Positions 23,798 to 32,740 of a DNA stretch of 62,409 nucleotides are shown piece after piece. The DNA comes from a virus. The stretch lies in the IMG/VR virus record IMGVR_UViG_3300001533_000597, positions 1 to 62,409 of that record; one strand, given 5' to 3'. Both the position numbers and the translations under genes were made by a program. A model generated the notes under the pieces. The model was not told where the DNA came from and did no database searches. It worked only from the letters and a program-made list of their open reading frames with translations. Numbering within the stretch: position 1 is the stretch's first letter; every line of letters begins with the position of its first letter.

Positions 23798-24579
23798 TAG
23801 TATGTTGGTATTTTCTAACCCTTCCGCTTACAACCGAGTCCAACCAAATGATAGAGAGACTTAGACAATTAGTTCATATCCTTGAAAAGTTAGAATCACG
23901 GGACGACAATGTATATAGGATATATGAAGCTAAAGCCCTATATACCCAATTTAAAGATAAATTATCTATATCAGAGGATAACTGGATACAATCGGTCTTG
24001 TTTGATAAGCCTATAGAAACCATTGTAGATAATAGTCAAACCGATATTCTAAGTATTATACAAAACAGGCGTAGCGTCAGGAAGTGGACTAATAAGGAAG
24101 TATCTATAGTTGATATTGCTTTAATGCTATTAGCGGCTCAATATGCGCCAAGCTCATGTAATAGACAGATACCAGAATTTATCGTCATATATGATAAGGA
24201 CGTTATTGACAAATTAGCACAATGTAAAAATCAATCATTCATTAAGAACGCCTCTTGTTGTATTGTTGTAGTAGCCGATTTATCTAAGTATAATAACGGC
24301 GACAAATTATATTTTGCCCATTGTGATAGTGCGGCCGCTATTCAAAATATACTATTAACTATTCACTATTTGGGCCTTGGTGGTTGTTGGGTTAATACCG
24401 CTACCGATGAAACAAAAAACAATATTTATGAGTTACTTCATTTAGATAAATCCTATATTGTAGGTGGGATTATTCCTATAGGTCATTATGATTATACTCC
24501 TAAAATTCCAGGTCGCAAACATACTCAGTGGTATCTAAATTATTATGGTAATCTTCCTAATTCCTCTAAAAAATCCTAA
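23794..24579 (+). CDS. Nitroreductase-family flavoprotein
   Basis: 261 aa from ATG 23794 (ATGA overlap). The catalytic domain starts at about residue 84: ILSIIQNRRSVRKW (FMN phosphate-binding), APSSCNRQ, and near the C-terminus GLGGCWVNTA. These are the FMN-contact motifs of nitroreductases. An N-terminal helical extension of about 80 residues is unusual. Family members reduce nitro groups, quinones or flavins using NAD(P)H. The role in a phage is unknown. Confidence 0.8.
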   Translation: MIVCWYFLTLPLTTESNQMIERLRQLVHILEKLESRDDNVYRIYEAKALYTQFKDKLSISEDNWIQSVLFDKPIETIVDNSQTDILSIIQNRRSVRKWTNKEVSIVDIALMLLAAQYAPSSCNRQIPEFIVIYDKDVIDKLAQCKNQSFIKNASCCIVVVADLSKYNNGDKLYFAHCDSAAAIQNILLTIHYLGLGGCWVNTATDETKNNIYELLHLDKSYIVGGIIPIGHYDYTPKIPGRKHTQWYLNYYGNLPNSSKKS

Positions 24580-25297
24580 AAATTGTGTAGATTATGAAAA
24601 GGTATGGAGACATTTAGATTATACATTGTATAGTTGTACACAACAGACCTCTAATGACTATCATATTTTTGTTGGATGTAATAAGGTTTTACCTTTAGAT
24701 ATATGTAAACGCTTAGATAAGGTTACTTTTGTACAAAGTTTTAGTCGACACTTACCAACCTTTTGTATTGCTCCTAACGATAGATTTACAGCTAATATAT
24801 CATTACATCGGCATCATTATATAGATAAAACAATTAAACGCAAAAGATGTATTAATGCAGCTTACATATGGGCCAATTTTGAAAAAATCCATATATCTGA
24901 TTTTGTGATGATGGATGCTGATGATTTCATTTCTCCACTATTAGTACAATTTATTATAGATAATCCTAATCCAATTTGGATAATTAATAAAGGTATTAGA
25001 ATTTGTAAAAATAGATATGCAAATCTTGATAATATACATGAGATTTGTGGAAGTTCTGTAACCATTGATGCCGATACTTTATTGATGTATCCCAATGAAA
25101 GAGACTGGTTAGGTAATCATTATGTATACCATAAATTTAAAGGTAGACAATTTATTCCATTTCCAGCTACGGCATATGTAATTCACGATGAGAACTACAC
25201 TAAGAATATTTATCGTTATCGTAATGATATGCCACTGGTAGTAGACGAAACCATCATTCAACAATATGGAATTCCAAAGGAATATTTAGATGCATAA
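24545..25297 (+). CDS. Glycosyltransferase, GT-A fold
   Basis: 250 aa, overlapping the nitroreductase by 35 bases. Contains FVMMDADDFISPLLVQF, a DxDD metal- and nucleotide-sugar-binding motif of GT-A enzymes, with WIINKGIRIC and GSSVTIDADTLL downstream. First gene of the glycan island. Donor unknown. Confidence 0.68.
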   Translation: MVIFLIPLKNPKNCVDYEKVWRHLDYTLYSCTQQTSNDYHIFVGCNKVLPLDICKRLDKVTFVQSFSRHLPTFCIAPNDRFTANISLHRHHYIDKTIKRKRCINAAYIWANFEKIHISDFVMMDADDFISPLLVQFIIDNPNPIWIINKGIRICKNRYANLDNIHEICGSSVTIDADTLLMYPNERDWLGNHYVYHKFKGRQFIPFPATAYVIHDENYTKNIYRYRNDMPLVVDETIIQQYGIPKEYLDA

Positions 25298-25499
25298 ACA
25301 TTATCCCAATAGTATAGGGGATGGCTCGTTCTCTAGAGAAGAAATTGAAAAGGGCTATATAGCTCTACATACTGATTATACTTGTGTGTTTTGTGGAAGG
25401 GTCCAATCTGTTGCCCAAATGGGCGGATATGGTGGTAGTTGTATAAAATGTGGAAAAAATTCACGGCAATGTGCTGGTAAAGCGCGTGGGAGTAAATAA
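25290..25499 (+). CDS. Small zinc-ribbon protein
   Basis: 69 aa. CVFC and CIKC separated by a Gly-rich turn (GGYGGS), basic C-terminus (CAGKARGSK). Starts within the end of the glycosyltransferase gene. Unknown function. Confidence 0.5.
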   Translation: MHKHYPNSIGDGSFSREEIEKGYIALHTDYTCVFCGRVQSVAQMGGYGGSCIKCGKNSRQCAGKARGSK

Positions 25500-25781
25500 A
25501 TGCCATTAATTAAGACTAAAAAGGGCTGCTGGAAATGGGGCCAATCTGGGAAAGAATATTGTGGCCCTGGCGCTAAAAAGAAAGCGATTAAACAAGGATA
25601 TACTATAGACAAAAAGCATTTCAAAGAGGAAATGTCTAAATCTAAGTTAGATACATTGGAAGAATATCAAGAGACATTAAGAGAAATACATGAGGTATTA
25701 GCAGAAGCAAAAGTTCCCTTTGCGGACAGGGTGCATATAGGATTAGCAATTCAACATAGTTTTGCAGAAGCTATAGAATGA
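25500..25781 (+). CDS. Hypothetical basic-acidic protein
   Basis: 93 aa. Basic N-terminus (GCWKWGQSGKEYCGPGAKKK) then a long acidic helix (LDTLEEYQETLREIHEVLAE). The opening resembles short phage proteins with a W-G-x-S-G-K pattern. Stop overlaps the next tiny ORF. Confidence 0.5.
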   Translation: MPLIKTKKGCWKWGQSGKEYCGPGAKKKAIKQGYTIDKKHFKEEMSKSKLDTLEEYQETLREIHEVLAEAKVPFADRVHIGLAIQHSFAEAIE

Positions 25782-25858
25782 ATTACTTTCAAACTATTTG
25801 CAGTTTATCAAAATCGCTATGTACTATATCTGCGAAAGGAATAAGAGGTACTAAATGA
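25778..25858 (+). CDS. Tiny coupled ORF, possible remnant
   Basis: 26 aa, with ATGA overlaps at both ends (25778-25781 and 25855-25858). It lies immediately before the duplicated glycosyltransferase start and may be the residue of a gene disrupted by that rearrangement. Confidence 0.3.
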   Translation: MNYFQTICSLSKSLCTISAKGIRGTK

Positions 25859-25970
25859 ATATCGTGCATTATATAATCGGTTTTTATAATCCGCCGCAAG
25901 GTGGAGTTGAAGTAGCTGTGCGAGACATAGCCAAAATGACGCCCGAGCACAATCATATTGTGTTATGTAC
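25855..25970 (+). repeat. Direct repeat, copy 1 (116 bp)
   Basis: 116 bases matching 26324-26439 with two differences. The repeat begins exactly at the ATG of a glycosyltransferase reading frame and ends at TTATGTAC. Points to a recent duplication. Confidence 0.9.
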
Positions 25971-25974
25971 ATAG
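25855..25974 (+). pseudogene. Truncated duplicate of glycosyltransferase N-terminus
   Basis: 39 codons, MNIVHYIIGFYNPPQGGVEV and onward, nearly identical to the start of the 26324 gene, then a TAG at the repeat boundary. Only the first strand-loop of the GT-B fold remains, so it cannot be an enzyme. Confidence 0.8.
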
Positions 25975-26327
25975 GGGCTGATTTAAAAAAGTATGTGGTA
26001 TTACATCAAGTGCGGCATCCTTTAGACAACATAGCTTCATTACATTCCATATATCATTGGCCGAAATATGATAAATGGTGTCATTATATAGATTATCATC
26101 ATGACTCACTATTGATGACATGTATGAAATATTGGTATCATTGGAATAAAAGGTGTGAGGCATTAGCTTTGCATACCTATAAAGTTGAAAATATCAAATC
26201 TTCTCTCCCAAAGAACATTAATACAAGACCCCACCTAACATTAAGCTGGGAACAAATTAAAGAAGAATCGAACGAATATTTTGATAGGATTGTTCAATTG
26301 GGAAACCACTACGGATATAAGATATGA
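25965..26327 (+). pseudogene. C-terminal sulfotransferase fragment
   Basis: About 120 codons. VVLHQVRHPLDNIASLHSIY is the 3'-phosphate (PAPS) motif of sulfotransferases, but the N-terminal P-loop is missing. Upstream sits the duplicated glycosyltransferase start instead. The ATG at 25965 lies inside the repeat. It looks like the surviving 3' part of a sulfotransferase gene whose 5' part was replaced. Translation is possible but activity unlikely. Confidence 0.6.
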
Positions 26328-26439
26328 ATGTCGTGCATTATACAATCGGTTTTTATAATCCGCCGCAAGGTGGAGTTGAAGTAGCTGTGCGAGACATAGC
26401 CAAAATGACGCCCGAGCACAATCATATTGTGTTATGTAC
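26324..26439 (+). repeat. Direct repeat, copy 2 (116 bp)
   Basis: Second copy of the 25855-25970 repeat, forming the intact 5' end of the 26324 glycosyltransferase gene. Any homologous exchange between the copies would delete the sulfotransferase fragment. Confidence 0.9.
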
Positions 26440-27385
26440 GCATGGGTGGTCTACCCATTGTTTTAGTTATCGTAATCAAGCACCATTTGTACCAGAAAAA
26501 AGTACGCATTTTGATAGCTCTACTATCCAGCGTATTAAACAAGAAAAGCCGGATGTTTTGATAATATATGCTGGGGACTGTGGAGCTATGCTAATTCCAC
26601 TTTTGGAACCATTAGGTTGTAAGAAAATAGTACGCGTACAAGAAGGCATGGCAAACTGTGCTCCATTTGAACAAGAAGCGTTAAGTATCTTACGAAATTA
26701 TGCGGATGTAGTGGTAACATTTAAAGATAATGCTTTAAAATATTACCAAACTAATAATATCCAAACCGTATGTATTCCGAAAGCATATGATGACACATAT
26801 TTTAATCTTAATGGGCGTTCTGATTTTATTGGTACTCGATATTTGTATGTGGGGCGTGATAGTCAACTTAAGAACGTAGATAAATTTGTAGAATTATTCA
26901 AGCGATATGCACAACATGATGAAACATTATATATGGTAGGAGGGGCTAATAATAATCCACATTCTTTTGCACGATTTCGCTCACATAATATTTTTACGCA
27001 AAGCTGGGTATCACAAAAAGAATTATCTAATTTTTATAAACAATCAGATTTTGTAATCTTACCGTCTTTTCTAGAAACATTTAGCTCTACAGCATTAGAG
27101 GCTATGGCAAGTGGATGTATTTTAGTCATTAATAATAGAACAATGCCGTGGACCGATGGTTTATGTATAAATGGTGCCTCTTTTGTTTCTCAAGAAAATT
27201 ATCCAGATATTAATTTATCTAATCCACAAGGTCTAAATGAAGCCCTACAATATTGTATAACAACGGGGAAGATGGCCAAATATGTTAATTTAAATTGGCC
27301 AACTATAACCAAGGATATAGCATCTACTGTACACAAACGATATTCATATTCCACTGTACAGTCTTTATGGAAAGACATCTTATGA
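26324..27385 (+). CDS. Glycosyltransferase, GT4-like
   Basis: 353 aa GT-B enzyme. N-terminal HYTIGFYNPPQGGVEVAVRD (acceptor-side Gly-rich loop), mid-domain YLYVGRDSQLKNVDKFVELF and C-terminal LPSFLETFSSTALEAMASG with the EX7E motif that binds the donor nucleotide sugar. Its 5' end is duplicated upstream. The stop overlaps the next ATG. Confidence 0.83.
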   Translation: MNVVHYTIGFYNPPQGGVEVAVRDIAKMTPEHNHIVLCTHGWSTHCFSYRNQAPFVPEKSTHFDSSTIQRIKQEKPDVLIIYAGDCGAMLIPLLEPLGCKKIVRVQEGMANCAPFEQEALSILRNYADVVVTFKDNALKYYQTNNIQTVCIPKAYDDTYFNLNGRSDFIGTRYLYVGRDSQLKNVDKFVELFKRYAQHDETLYMVGGANNNPHSFARFRSHNIFTQSWVSQKELSNFYKQSDFVILPSFLETFSSTALEAMASGCILVINNRTMPWTDGLCINGASFVSQENYPDINLSNPQGLNEALQYCITTGKMAKYVNLNWPTITKDIASTVHKRYSYSTVQSLWKDIL

Positions 27386-28200
27386 ATTTTGTATCTTACT
27401 CACAATTAATTCAAGATACTATAAATTTTGCACATCAACTACCACGATTTGATGCTGTGGCGGGAGTACCTCGTAGTGGTATGCTACCAGCGTCTATCAT
27501 AGCCCAACAATTCCATTTACCTATCTATACTTTCCCATATGGTTGGATATCCAATGAATATGGTACGAGATATCCTATTAATATTTCTGATAATCCAACC
27601 ATCCTATTAATAGAGGATTGTGTAACAACAGCTACCCATCTATTACAGGCTAAGAACAATTTGAAATATAAAAATATTATTACGGCCGCTGTGTATGCCA
27701 CGTCGCCCAGCAGAAACAAACTAGATTATTTTTATACAATATTGGAACACCCCCGTATTTTTGAATGGAATTTATTTCAATCTCATATTGGAACTAAATC
27801 CTTATTTGATTTTGATGGTATTTATTGTAAAGACCCACCACTAGATGATGATGGCCCAAAATATACAAAATATATTAGCAACGTAAGACCCTTGCGATAT
27901 TTACCACAAGTATTGGGTATTGTCACATGTCGCCTTAACAAATATCGAGATATTACAACGCGGTGGTTAAATCAAAACAATATGAATTATACACATCTTC
28001 ATATGATGGAGTATAATACAGCAAGAGAAAGACAACAAGATGGTAAATATGGACAATGGAAAGCTGAAATATACCAGCAATATAAGGATGTACCAGTCTT
28101 TGTAGAAAGTAATATTAATCAAGGAAAAACGATAGCCCGTATTACTCAGCGTCCAGTTATAGTCATAGATGATGTTAATCAAATTAAAACAATACTATAA
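27382..28200 (+). CDS. Phosphoribosyltransferase-HAD phosphatase fusion
   Basis: 272 aa from ATG 27382 (ATGA overlap). Domain 1: a type I phosphoribosyltransferase with AGVPRSGMLPASIIA and the PRPP loop ILLIEDCVTTATHLL. Domain 2: HAD-like, with SLFDFDGIYCKDPP (motif I DxDG) and GIVTCRLNKYRDITTRWL (motif II region). The combination suggests making or trimming a phosphoribosylated intermediate for polysaccharide synthesis. The substrate is not known. Confidence 0.7.
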   Translation: MNFVSYSQLIQDTINFAHQLPRFDAVAGVPRSGMLPASIIAQQFHLPIYTFPYGWISNEYGTRYPINISDNPTILLIEDCVTTATHLLQAKNNLKYKNIITAAVYATSPSRNKLDYFYTILEHPRIFEWNLFQSHIGTKSLFDFDGIYCKDPPLDDDGPKYTKYISNVRPLRYLPQVLGIVTCRLNKYRDITTRWLNQNNMNYTHLHMMEYNTARERQQDGKYGQWKAEIYQQYKDVPVFVESNINQGKTIARITQRPVIVIDDVNQIKTIL

Positions 28201-28214
28201 ATGAAATATATTAA

Positions 28215-28730
28215 ATGAGAATTTTAGAAATAGGACCAGGTAAATCTAGAATTCCTAATGCAGATACTTTAGATATCACTAATGATTGTACATATAGAGC
28301 GGTATGGGGCGTTGATAAATTACCAATCGCAAACAATAGTTATGATTTAATATATACATCTCATGTATTAGAACATGTACCTTGGTTTCAAACTAAGGCT
28401 GCATTAGAAGAAGCATATAGAATACTCAAGAATGGGGGTTGTATTGAAATTTGGGTTCCTAATTTTAAATATATAATAGAATGTTATATACATAATCAAT
28501 ACGGTGACGATTGGATTAAATATAATAATAGAGAGTATCCTATATGTTGGGTAGCAAGTAGAATTTTTAGTTATGGCCCAAATTTTAACTGGCATAAAGC
28601 TATTTTTGATGAAGATTATCTTCGTTTTTGTTTAAATAACACTGGTTTTACCAATATAGCATTATTGGATAAACCACGTACAGATTCGCATGGTCCTATT
28701 AATTTAGGCATTACGGGTACAAAATTATAG
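28215..28730 (+). CDS. SAM-dependent methyltransferase (class I)
   Basis: 171 aa. Motif I LEIGPGKSRIPNAD, then DLIYTSHVLEHVP, AYRILKNGGCIEIWVPN and a C-terminal FTNIALLDKPRTDSHG, as in small Methyltransf_11-type enzymes. Its position among glycosyl- and sulfotransferases suggests O-methylation of a glycan. Acceptor unknown. Confidence 0.75.
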   Translation: MRILEIGPGKSRIPNADTLDITNDCTYRAVWGVDKLPIANNSYDLIYTSHVLEHVPWFQTKAALEEAYRILKNGGCIEIWVPNFKYIIECYIHNQYGDDWIKYNNREYPICWVASRIFSYGPNFNWHKAIFDEDYLRFCLNNTGFTNIALLDKPRTDSHGPINLGITGTKL

Positions 28731-28747
28731 TTAGGATATATTGTTCT

Positions 28748-29371
28748 ATGAATTACGATACATTTCTAAAACTATTAAAAGAATGGACCCCATTTGCCTT
28801 TAGTAGGTGGGGAGATGGTGAATGGTTAAATATACGTGGTACCCAGGGTTATAATTGTGATGGTAACTACTATTTCAATGATTTGGGAAAGCGCCTTAAG
28901 GCCATAGTCAGTAAATCACAATCTTATTATATGGGTGCCCAATGTAATCCCAACTTATTGTCTGATAAGCACCTATATAATCAAAACTGGTTTGATTCTA
29001 CATTTTTAGTCAAGGCCAATATTGATGGTACACTATACAAATTTACAGATATTCTTAAAACAAGACACGTAGTATATGTAGGCAACGAAACTCTAAACAA
29101 ATTATCTTTTATAGATAGTTTTATTAGGATTCCTACGAAAGATGTTTGGATAAGGTATGAAGAATTTTTAGATACCATTAAGCATATAGTTATGTTGAAT
29201 GATGTAGTATTATTTTCGGCCGGTATGTGTGCAAATGTTTTTATTCACGACTTATGGGCATGGAAGGATACCGCCTCATATATTGATGTGGGTGCTATTT
29301 TTGACCCATATGTAGGTAAGTTATCTCGTGGCTATCATAAAAACTTACAGTTGGACCCTAAAATATGTTAA
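28748..29371 (+). CDS. GT-D-like glycosyltransferase
   Basis: 207 aa. FAFSRWGDGEW near residue 16 matches the R-x-GDGE signature of the GT-D (DUF1792-type) transferases. HVVYVGNE and VVLFSAGMCANVFIHDLW look like the remaining Rossmann strands. It lies between a methyltransferase and a sulfotransferase in one coupled run. Confidence 0.6.
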   Translation: MNYDTFLKLLKEWTPFAFSRWGDGEWLNIRGTQGYNCDGNYYFNDLGKRLKAIVSKSQSYYMGAQCNPNLLSDKHLYNQNWFDSTFLVKANIDGTLYKFTDILKTRHVVYVGNETLNKLSFIDSFIRIPTKDVWIRYEEFLDTIKHIVMLNDVVLFSAGMCANVFIHDLWAWKDTASYIDVGAIFDPYVGKLSRGYHKNLQLDPKIC

Positions 29372-29982
29372 AACAATATAAAGCTACATTTTTCCATGTA
29401 GAAAAGTGTGCCGGCTCCAGTATTAAGACTTGGCTAAAACCCTACACTGATATTCTTTACTTTCATACATTAGGAAAAAATGAGAGGGAAGATGGTAATG
29501 TTGGGCCACATTTTTCTCCCAACCATTTTATGCAAATATATGGTGTAGAAGAATGGGCCAAACTAGGTTTTACGTTTGCCTCAATTCGTAATCCGTGGGA
29601 GCGCCTAGTATCTCTCTATCTCTATCTTAAAAGAACCCCTAAACACGCCTGGACACGAGATAGGAATTGGCAAAAAGAAAGTGAGTATGCTAATAATCTT
29701 TCCTTTGCTGAATATATCCAACGCCATCCCCCACCATCAATACAGCAACGCATATGTTTTAATGGTGCCATTATGATGGATTATTTAATTCGCTTTGAAT
29801 GTTTGGCCGGTGACATAGAAATACTACAAGATATACTACAAATGGAGCATGGGCCACTCTTGACATATGAAAAGCGAGCACCACAGTACCATTGGAGAGA
29901 TTTTTATACGGATAGCTTGCAAAAATGGGTTCACGATTATTATTATTTTGATTGTACTCAATTAGGATATACATACGAATGA
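29365..29982 (+). CDS. Sulfotransferase (Sulfotransfer_2-like)
   Basis: 205 aa. N-terminal FFHVEKCAGSSIKTWL is the P-loop-like PAPS motif (compare HVPKTGGTS) and FASIRNPWERLVSLYLYL is the 3'-phosphate motif. Second intact sulfotransferase of the window; the family sulfates carbohydrate hydroxyls. Coupled to both neighbours. Confidence 0.78.
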   Translation: MLKQYKATFFHVEKCAGSSIKTWLKPYTDILYFHTLGKNEREDGNVGPHFSPNHFMQIYGVEEWAKLGFTFASIRNPWERLVSLYLYLKRTPKHAWTRDRNWQKESEYANNLSFAEYIQRHPPPSIQQRICFNGAIMMDYLIRFECLAGDIEILQDILQMEHGPLLTYEKRAPQYHWRDFYTDSLQKWVHDYYYFDCTQLGYTYE

Positions 29983-30827
29983 ACATAGGTATACTTACGC
30001 TACATTATACTTTTAATCCAGGCGCAATCGCACAGGCATATTGTCTATCAAAATTTTTAAACGCCCACATTATAGATTATGTACCAATCACCTTTAAAGA
30101 ATTTGTTGATGCAAGAAAAGAGGCTAACGAGTTTTTTCGGTCCTGTTTTTATTGGGGGCGCGAAAATTTACGACTATCACCATCCTTATCTACTTATGAG
30201 GACTATGTAGATTATGCTAATACATTGGATTTATTAGTAGTCGGGTCAGATGAAGTATTAAATCAGTATCCATTTCAGTGCGACGTGGGCTGTCCATCTG
30301 TATATTATGGGGTGGATATTAAAATACCGAAAATATTATGGGCGGCGTCGTCTAATCCAAACCAAGCTATTTTAGGTCCATCAGAATGTGAGGCTCTTAG
30401 AAATTTTGACGTATTATCTGTACGAGACTGGCATACATTTTATAAATTACCTAGCAAATTAGCCAATACAACTAATATTGTGCCAGACCCCACGTTTGCT
30501 TTAGAAAACTGGTATCCAAAACGCGATAAAATTCTTCAACGTGAAGTTACTACAACTGTTCAATGGTCTATCAACAATAATTGCCATAATCCTTTGGAAT
30601 GGTTTTCTCGCATCTCATCTCTGTATAAAGCTAAGGTCAAATCATTTCATCAGACTGTAGCTTGTATACTAGGTAATGTAGAAATTACACAATGTTTAGA
30701 TAATAGACGTAAGACATTAGAGCTATTAAGTTTAGTCAGAAATTCATCATATGAACACATCATAGACCAATATCAAGACATTTCGAATGCATTTAAGAAT
30801 TATATGTATCATAGGCTACCATTATGA
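29979..30827 (+). CDS. Polysaccharide pyruvyl transferase-like protein
   Basis: 282 aa from ATG 29979 (ATGA). IGILTLHYTFNPGAIAQAY, LLVVGSDEVLNQ, KILWAASSNP and the VRDWHTFYKL strand follow the order of the polysaccharide pyruvyl transferase family. The family adds ketal pyruvate to sugars of surface polymers. Confidence 0.75.
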   Translation: MNIGILTLHYTFNPGAIAQAYCLSKFLNAHIIDYVPITFKEFVDARKEANEFFRSCFYWGRENLRLSPSLSTYEDYVDYANTLDLLVVGSDEVLNQYPFQCDVGCPSVYYGVDIKIPKILWAASSNPNQAILGPSECEALRNFDVLSVRDWHTFYKLPSKLANTTNIVPDPTFALENWYPKRDKILQREVTTTVQWSINNNCHNPLEWFSRISSLYKAKVKSFHQTVACILGNVEITQCLDNRRKTLELLSLVRNSSYEHIIDQYQDISNAFKNYMYHRLPL

Positions 30828-31564
30828 TTAGTTTTATTATTAGCACCAACGGTAAGCACCCCCTACAATTATCGTGTGCCATTAAATCTATTAGATATGC
30901 AGCATCATTTACCGATATTGCATATGAAATTATATTGGTGGGGTATACTAAATCATTTGCTAATATAGATAATAGGTTAATATGTATTGAGTGTGATAAA
31001 GCAAGTCAACAAAACTATTGGGGTTTAGGTAAAAATATAGGGGCGCGATTCTCCCACTTTTCTAATTTAGTTTTTATGTCAGACAAAATCTTATTAGAAC
31101 CAAGTTGGATACAGCGTTTTATACAGTTTAAGGATTGGGATGTTTGTAGTTGTAAAATTTTGACTCCATCAGGTGGTAGATATTTTGATAAAAGTACATC
31201 GTGTCCACATGAACTTGTTGTATATGATTGTCCAGACAACTTACCCCACCTATATTTTACACGAGATTTCTTTATTATTAACAAGGATGTGTGGCAACAA
31301 CATGCCTGGCGTAATTTTATCAAGTCCGAATCCTATATGAAAGGTGATATTAGTTTTAACGAGGACGTAGAATATTGTGAGAGACTAATAGAAAGGGGAT
31401 ATACATTAAGATTTGATAGTGAAAATACGGTTTGGTATTGGGATTATACATACATACAACAGGGTAATAATACAATACGTTTACCATACAATCAGACCAC
31501 ACCAATAGAATATAAAGAATTTACACATACATTACGGGATATTTATTCATGGGACAATATTTAA
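30824..31564 (+). CDS. Glycosyltransferase family 2-like
   Basis: 246 aa GT-A enzyme. SFIISTNGKHPLQLSCAIKS opens the nucleotide-binding domain; LVFMSDKILLEPSWIQRF lies where the metal site should be, although the usual DxD is reduced to a single Asp. FNEDVEYCERLIERGY carries the catalytic-base region (EDVEYC). Overlaps both neighbours. Confidence 0.7.
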   Translation: MISFIISTNGKHPLQLSCAIKSIRYAASFTDIAYEIILVGYTKSFANIDNRLICIECDKASQQNYWGLGKNIGARFSHFSNLVFMSDKILLEPSWIQRFIQFKDWDVCSCKILTPSGGRYFDKSTSCPHELVVYDCPDNLPHLYFTRDFFIINKDVWQQHAWRNFIKSESYMKGDISFNEDVEYCERLIERGYTLRFDSENTVWYWDYTYIQQGNNTIRLPYNQTTPIEYKEFTHTLRDIYSWDNI

Positions 31565-32496
31565 TAGTTGCACAGAAATATAAACCACATATAGGAGGAA
31601 CAGCCAATTTTGTTCAAACTATAGCCGAAGGTTTAGATAGTGCTGGCCATAAGACTATAGTGTTAGCCGACAATGGCGGAGAAGACCACTATTTAAATAA
31701 TGTGCTTGTAACTAGTAACTTTGAATATGTCCTGGCTTCTTATAATGCTATCCTCATTATAGATTCTTGTCTCAAAACGTATACTACTAAATGGTTAGAA
31801 TACACACATAAAATTAGTTCTCCAATATATTATTGGCTACTCGAGAATAGATATACTGTAAACAATTGTCAGTCTATTGGAGAAGCTGATTGTGTAATAT
31901 ATTATAGTGAATTAACGAAACAGATGTTAAATCATTTTCACGTTAAGGGTCATTATGTACCACCAGGTATTAATATTGAAAATTCCATACAAAATAAGGG
32001 GCAGTCTGGAATAACAACCGAATATTATATGTCGGCTAGTGGGTATTGGGCACATAAACGCCATAATGATTTAGCTAGAATTTTTAATTTTCTACAATAT
32101 CCTATTCTCATCAATACGGGGTGTTGCAATGAACCACATATACCTCAAGATTCCGATTTTGTGCGCAACCTAATAATTAATGAGAAAGAACATATGTTAA
32201 AAATATTGGCAGATAGTCAATGTTACATTATGCATAGTTTATTTGAAGGATTTGGCCTAATTCTTTTAGAGGCTATGATTAATAAGGTACCCTGGTATGC
32301 TTATCATACAGGTGGGGCTATAGATTTACAACACTGGGGCTTTACTTATACTCATAACGATGAGTTGATAAAAGCCATTTTAAACAATGAGTGGGAACAT
32401 ATAGATGTGCAGGCCGCCTATGAATACGCGGTAGAGCATCACTCTATATCGAATATGATAAGTGCGTTATGTCATATTTTGCCAGGGGCTGCTTGA
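31549..32496 (+). CDS. Glycosyltransferase, GT4-like
   Basis: 315 aa. N-terminal YKPHIGGTANFVQTIAEGL, SGYWAHKRHNDLARIF in the middle and LFEGFGLILLEAMINKVP (EX7E) near the end, all typical of GT4. Last gene of the coupled glycan series; a sigma70-like promoter overlaps its stop codon. Confidence 0.82.
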   Translation: MGQYLIVAQKYKPHIGGTANFVQTIAEGLDSAGHKTIVLADNGGEDHYLNNVLVTSNFEYVLASYNAILIIDSCLKTYTTKWLEYTHKISSPIYYWLLENRYTVNNCQSIGEADCVIYYSELTKQMLNHFHVKGHYVPPGINIENSIQNKGQSGITTEYYMSASGYWAHKRHNDLARIFNFLQYPILINTGCCNEPHIPQDSDFVRNLIINEKEHMLKILADSQCYIMHSLFEGFGLILLEAMINKVPWYAYHTGGAIDLQHWGFTYTHNDELIKAILNNEWEHIDVQAAYEYAVEHHSISNMISALCHILPGAA

Positions 32497-32520
32497 CACT
32501 TCTCTCGCCGCTCGTATAAA
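32493..32520 (+). promoter_or_regulatory. Sigma70-like promoter
   Basis: TTGACA (32493-32498), 16-base spacer, TATAAA (32515-32520). It starts in the stop codon of the glycosyltransferase and would drive the 64-aa gene, the structured region and the purine genes. Confidence 0.6.
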
Positions 32521-32540
32521 TACTATGAGGCAGCACGACA

Positions 32541-32735
32541 ATGAAAAAATATCTTATTACTACACCAAATTTTACTTGTAAATGTCATGTTACAGAGTTT
32601 GGAATTGTTGAATATGCTGCTCCCATTATTCAATGGTCATTTGGACATAGATTTGATAGATTAAAGGGGTGGTTGACTCATAAATTTGGGTCGTCTTATA
32701 CAATTGAGGAATTGCATCCAGAGGATAAGTACTAA
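32541..32735 (+). CDS. Hypothetical 64-aa protein
   Basis: Preceded by GAGGCAG. Contains FTCKCHVTEFGIVEY and FDRLKGWLTHKFGSSY. No family recognised. First gene after the sigma70-like promoter. Confidence 0.5.
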   Translation: MKKYLITTPNFTCKCHVTEFGIVEYAAPIIQWSFGHRFDRLKGWLTHKFGSSYTIEELHPEDKY

Positions 32736-32740
32736 TTTAG

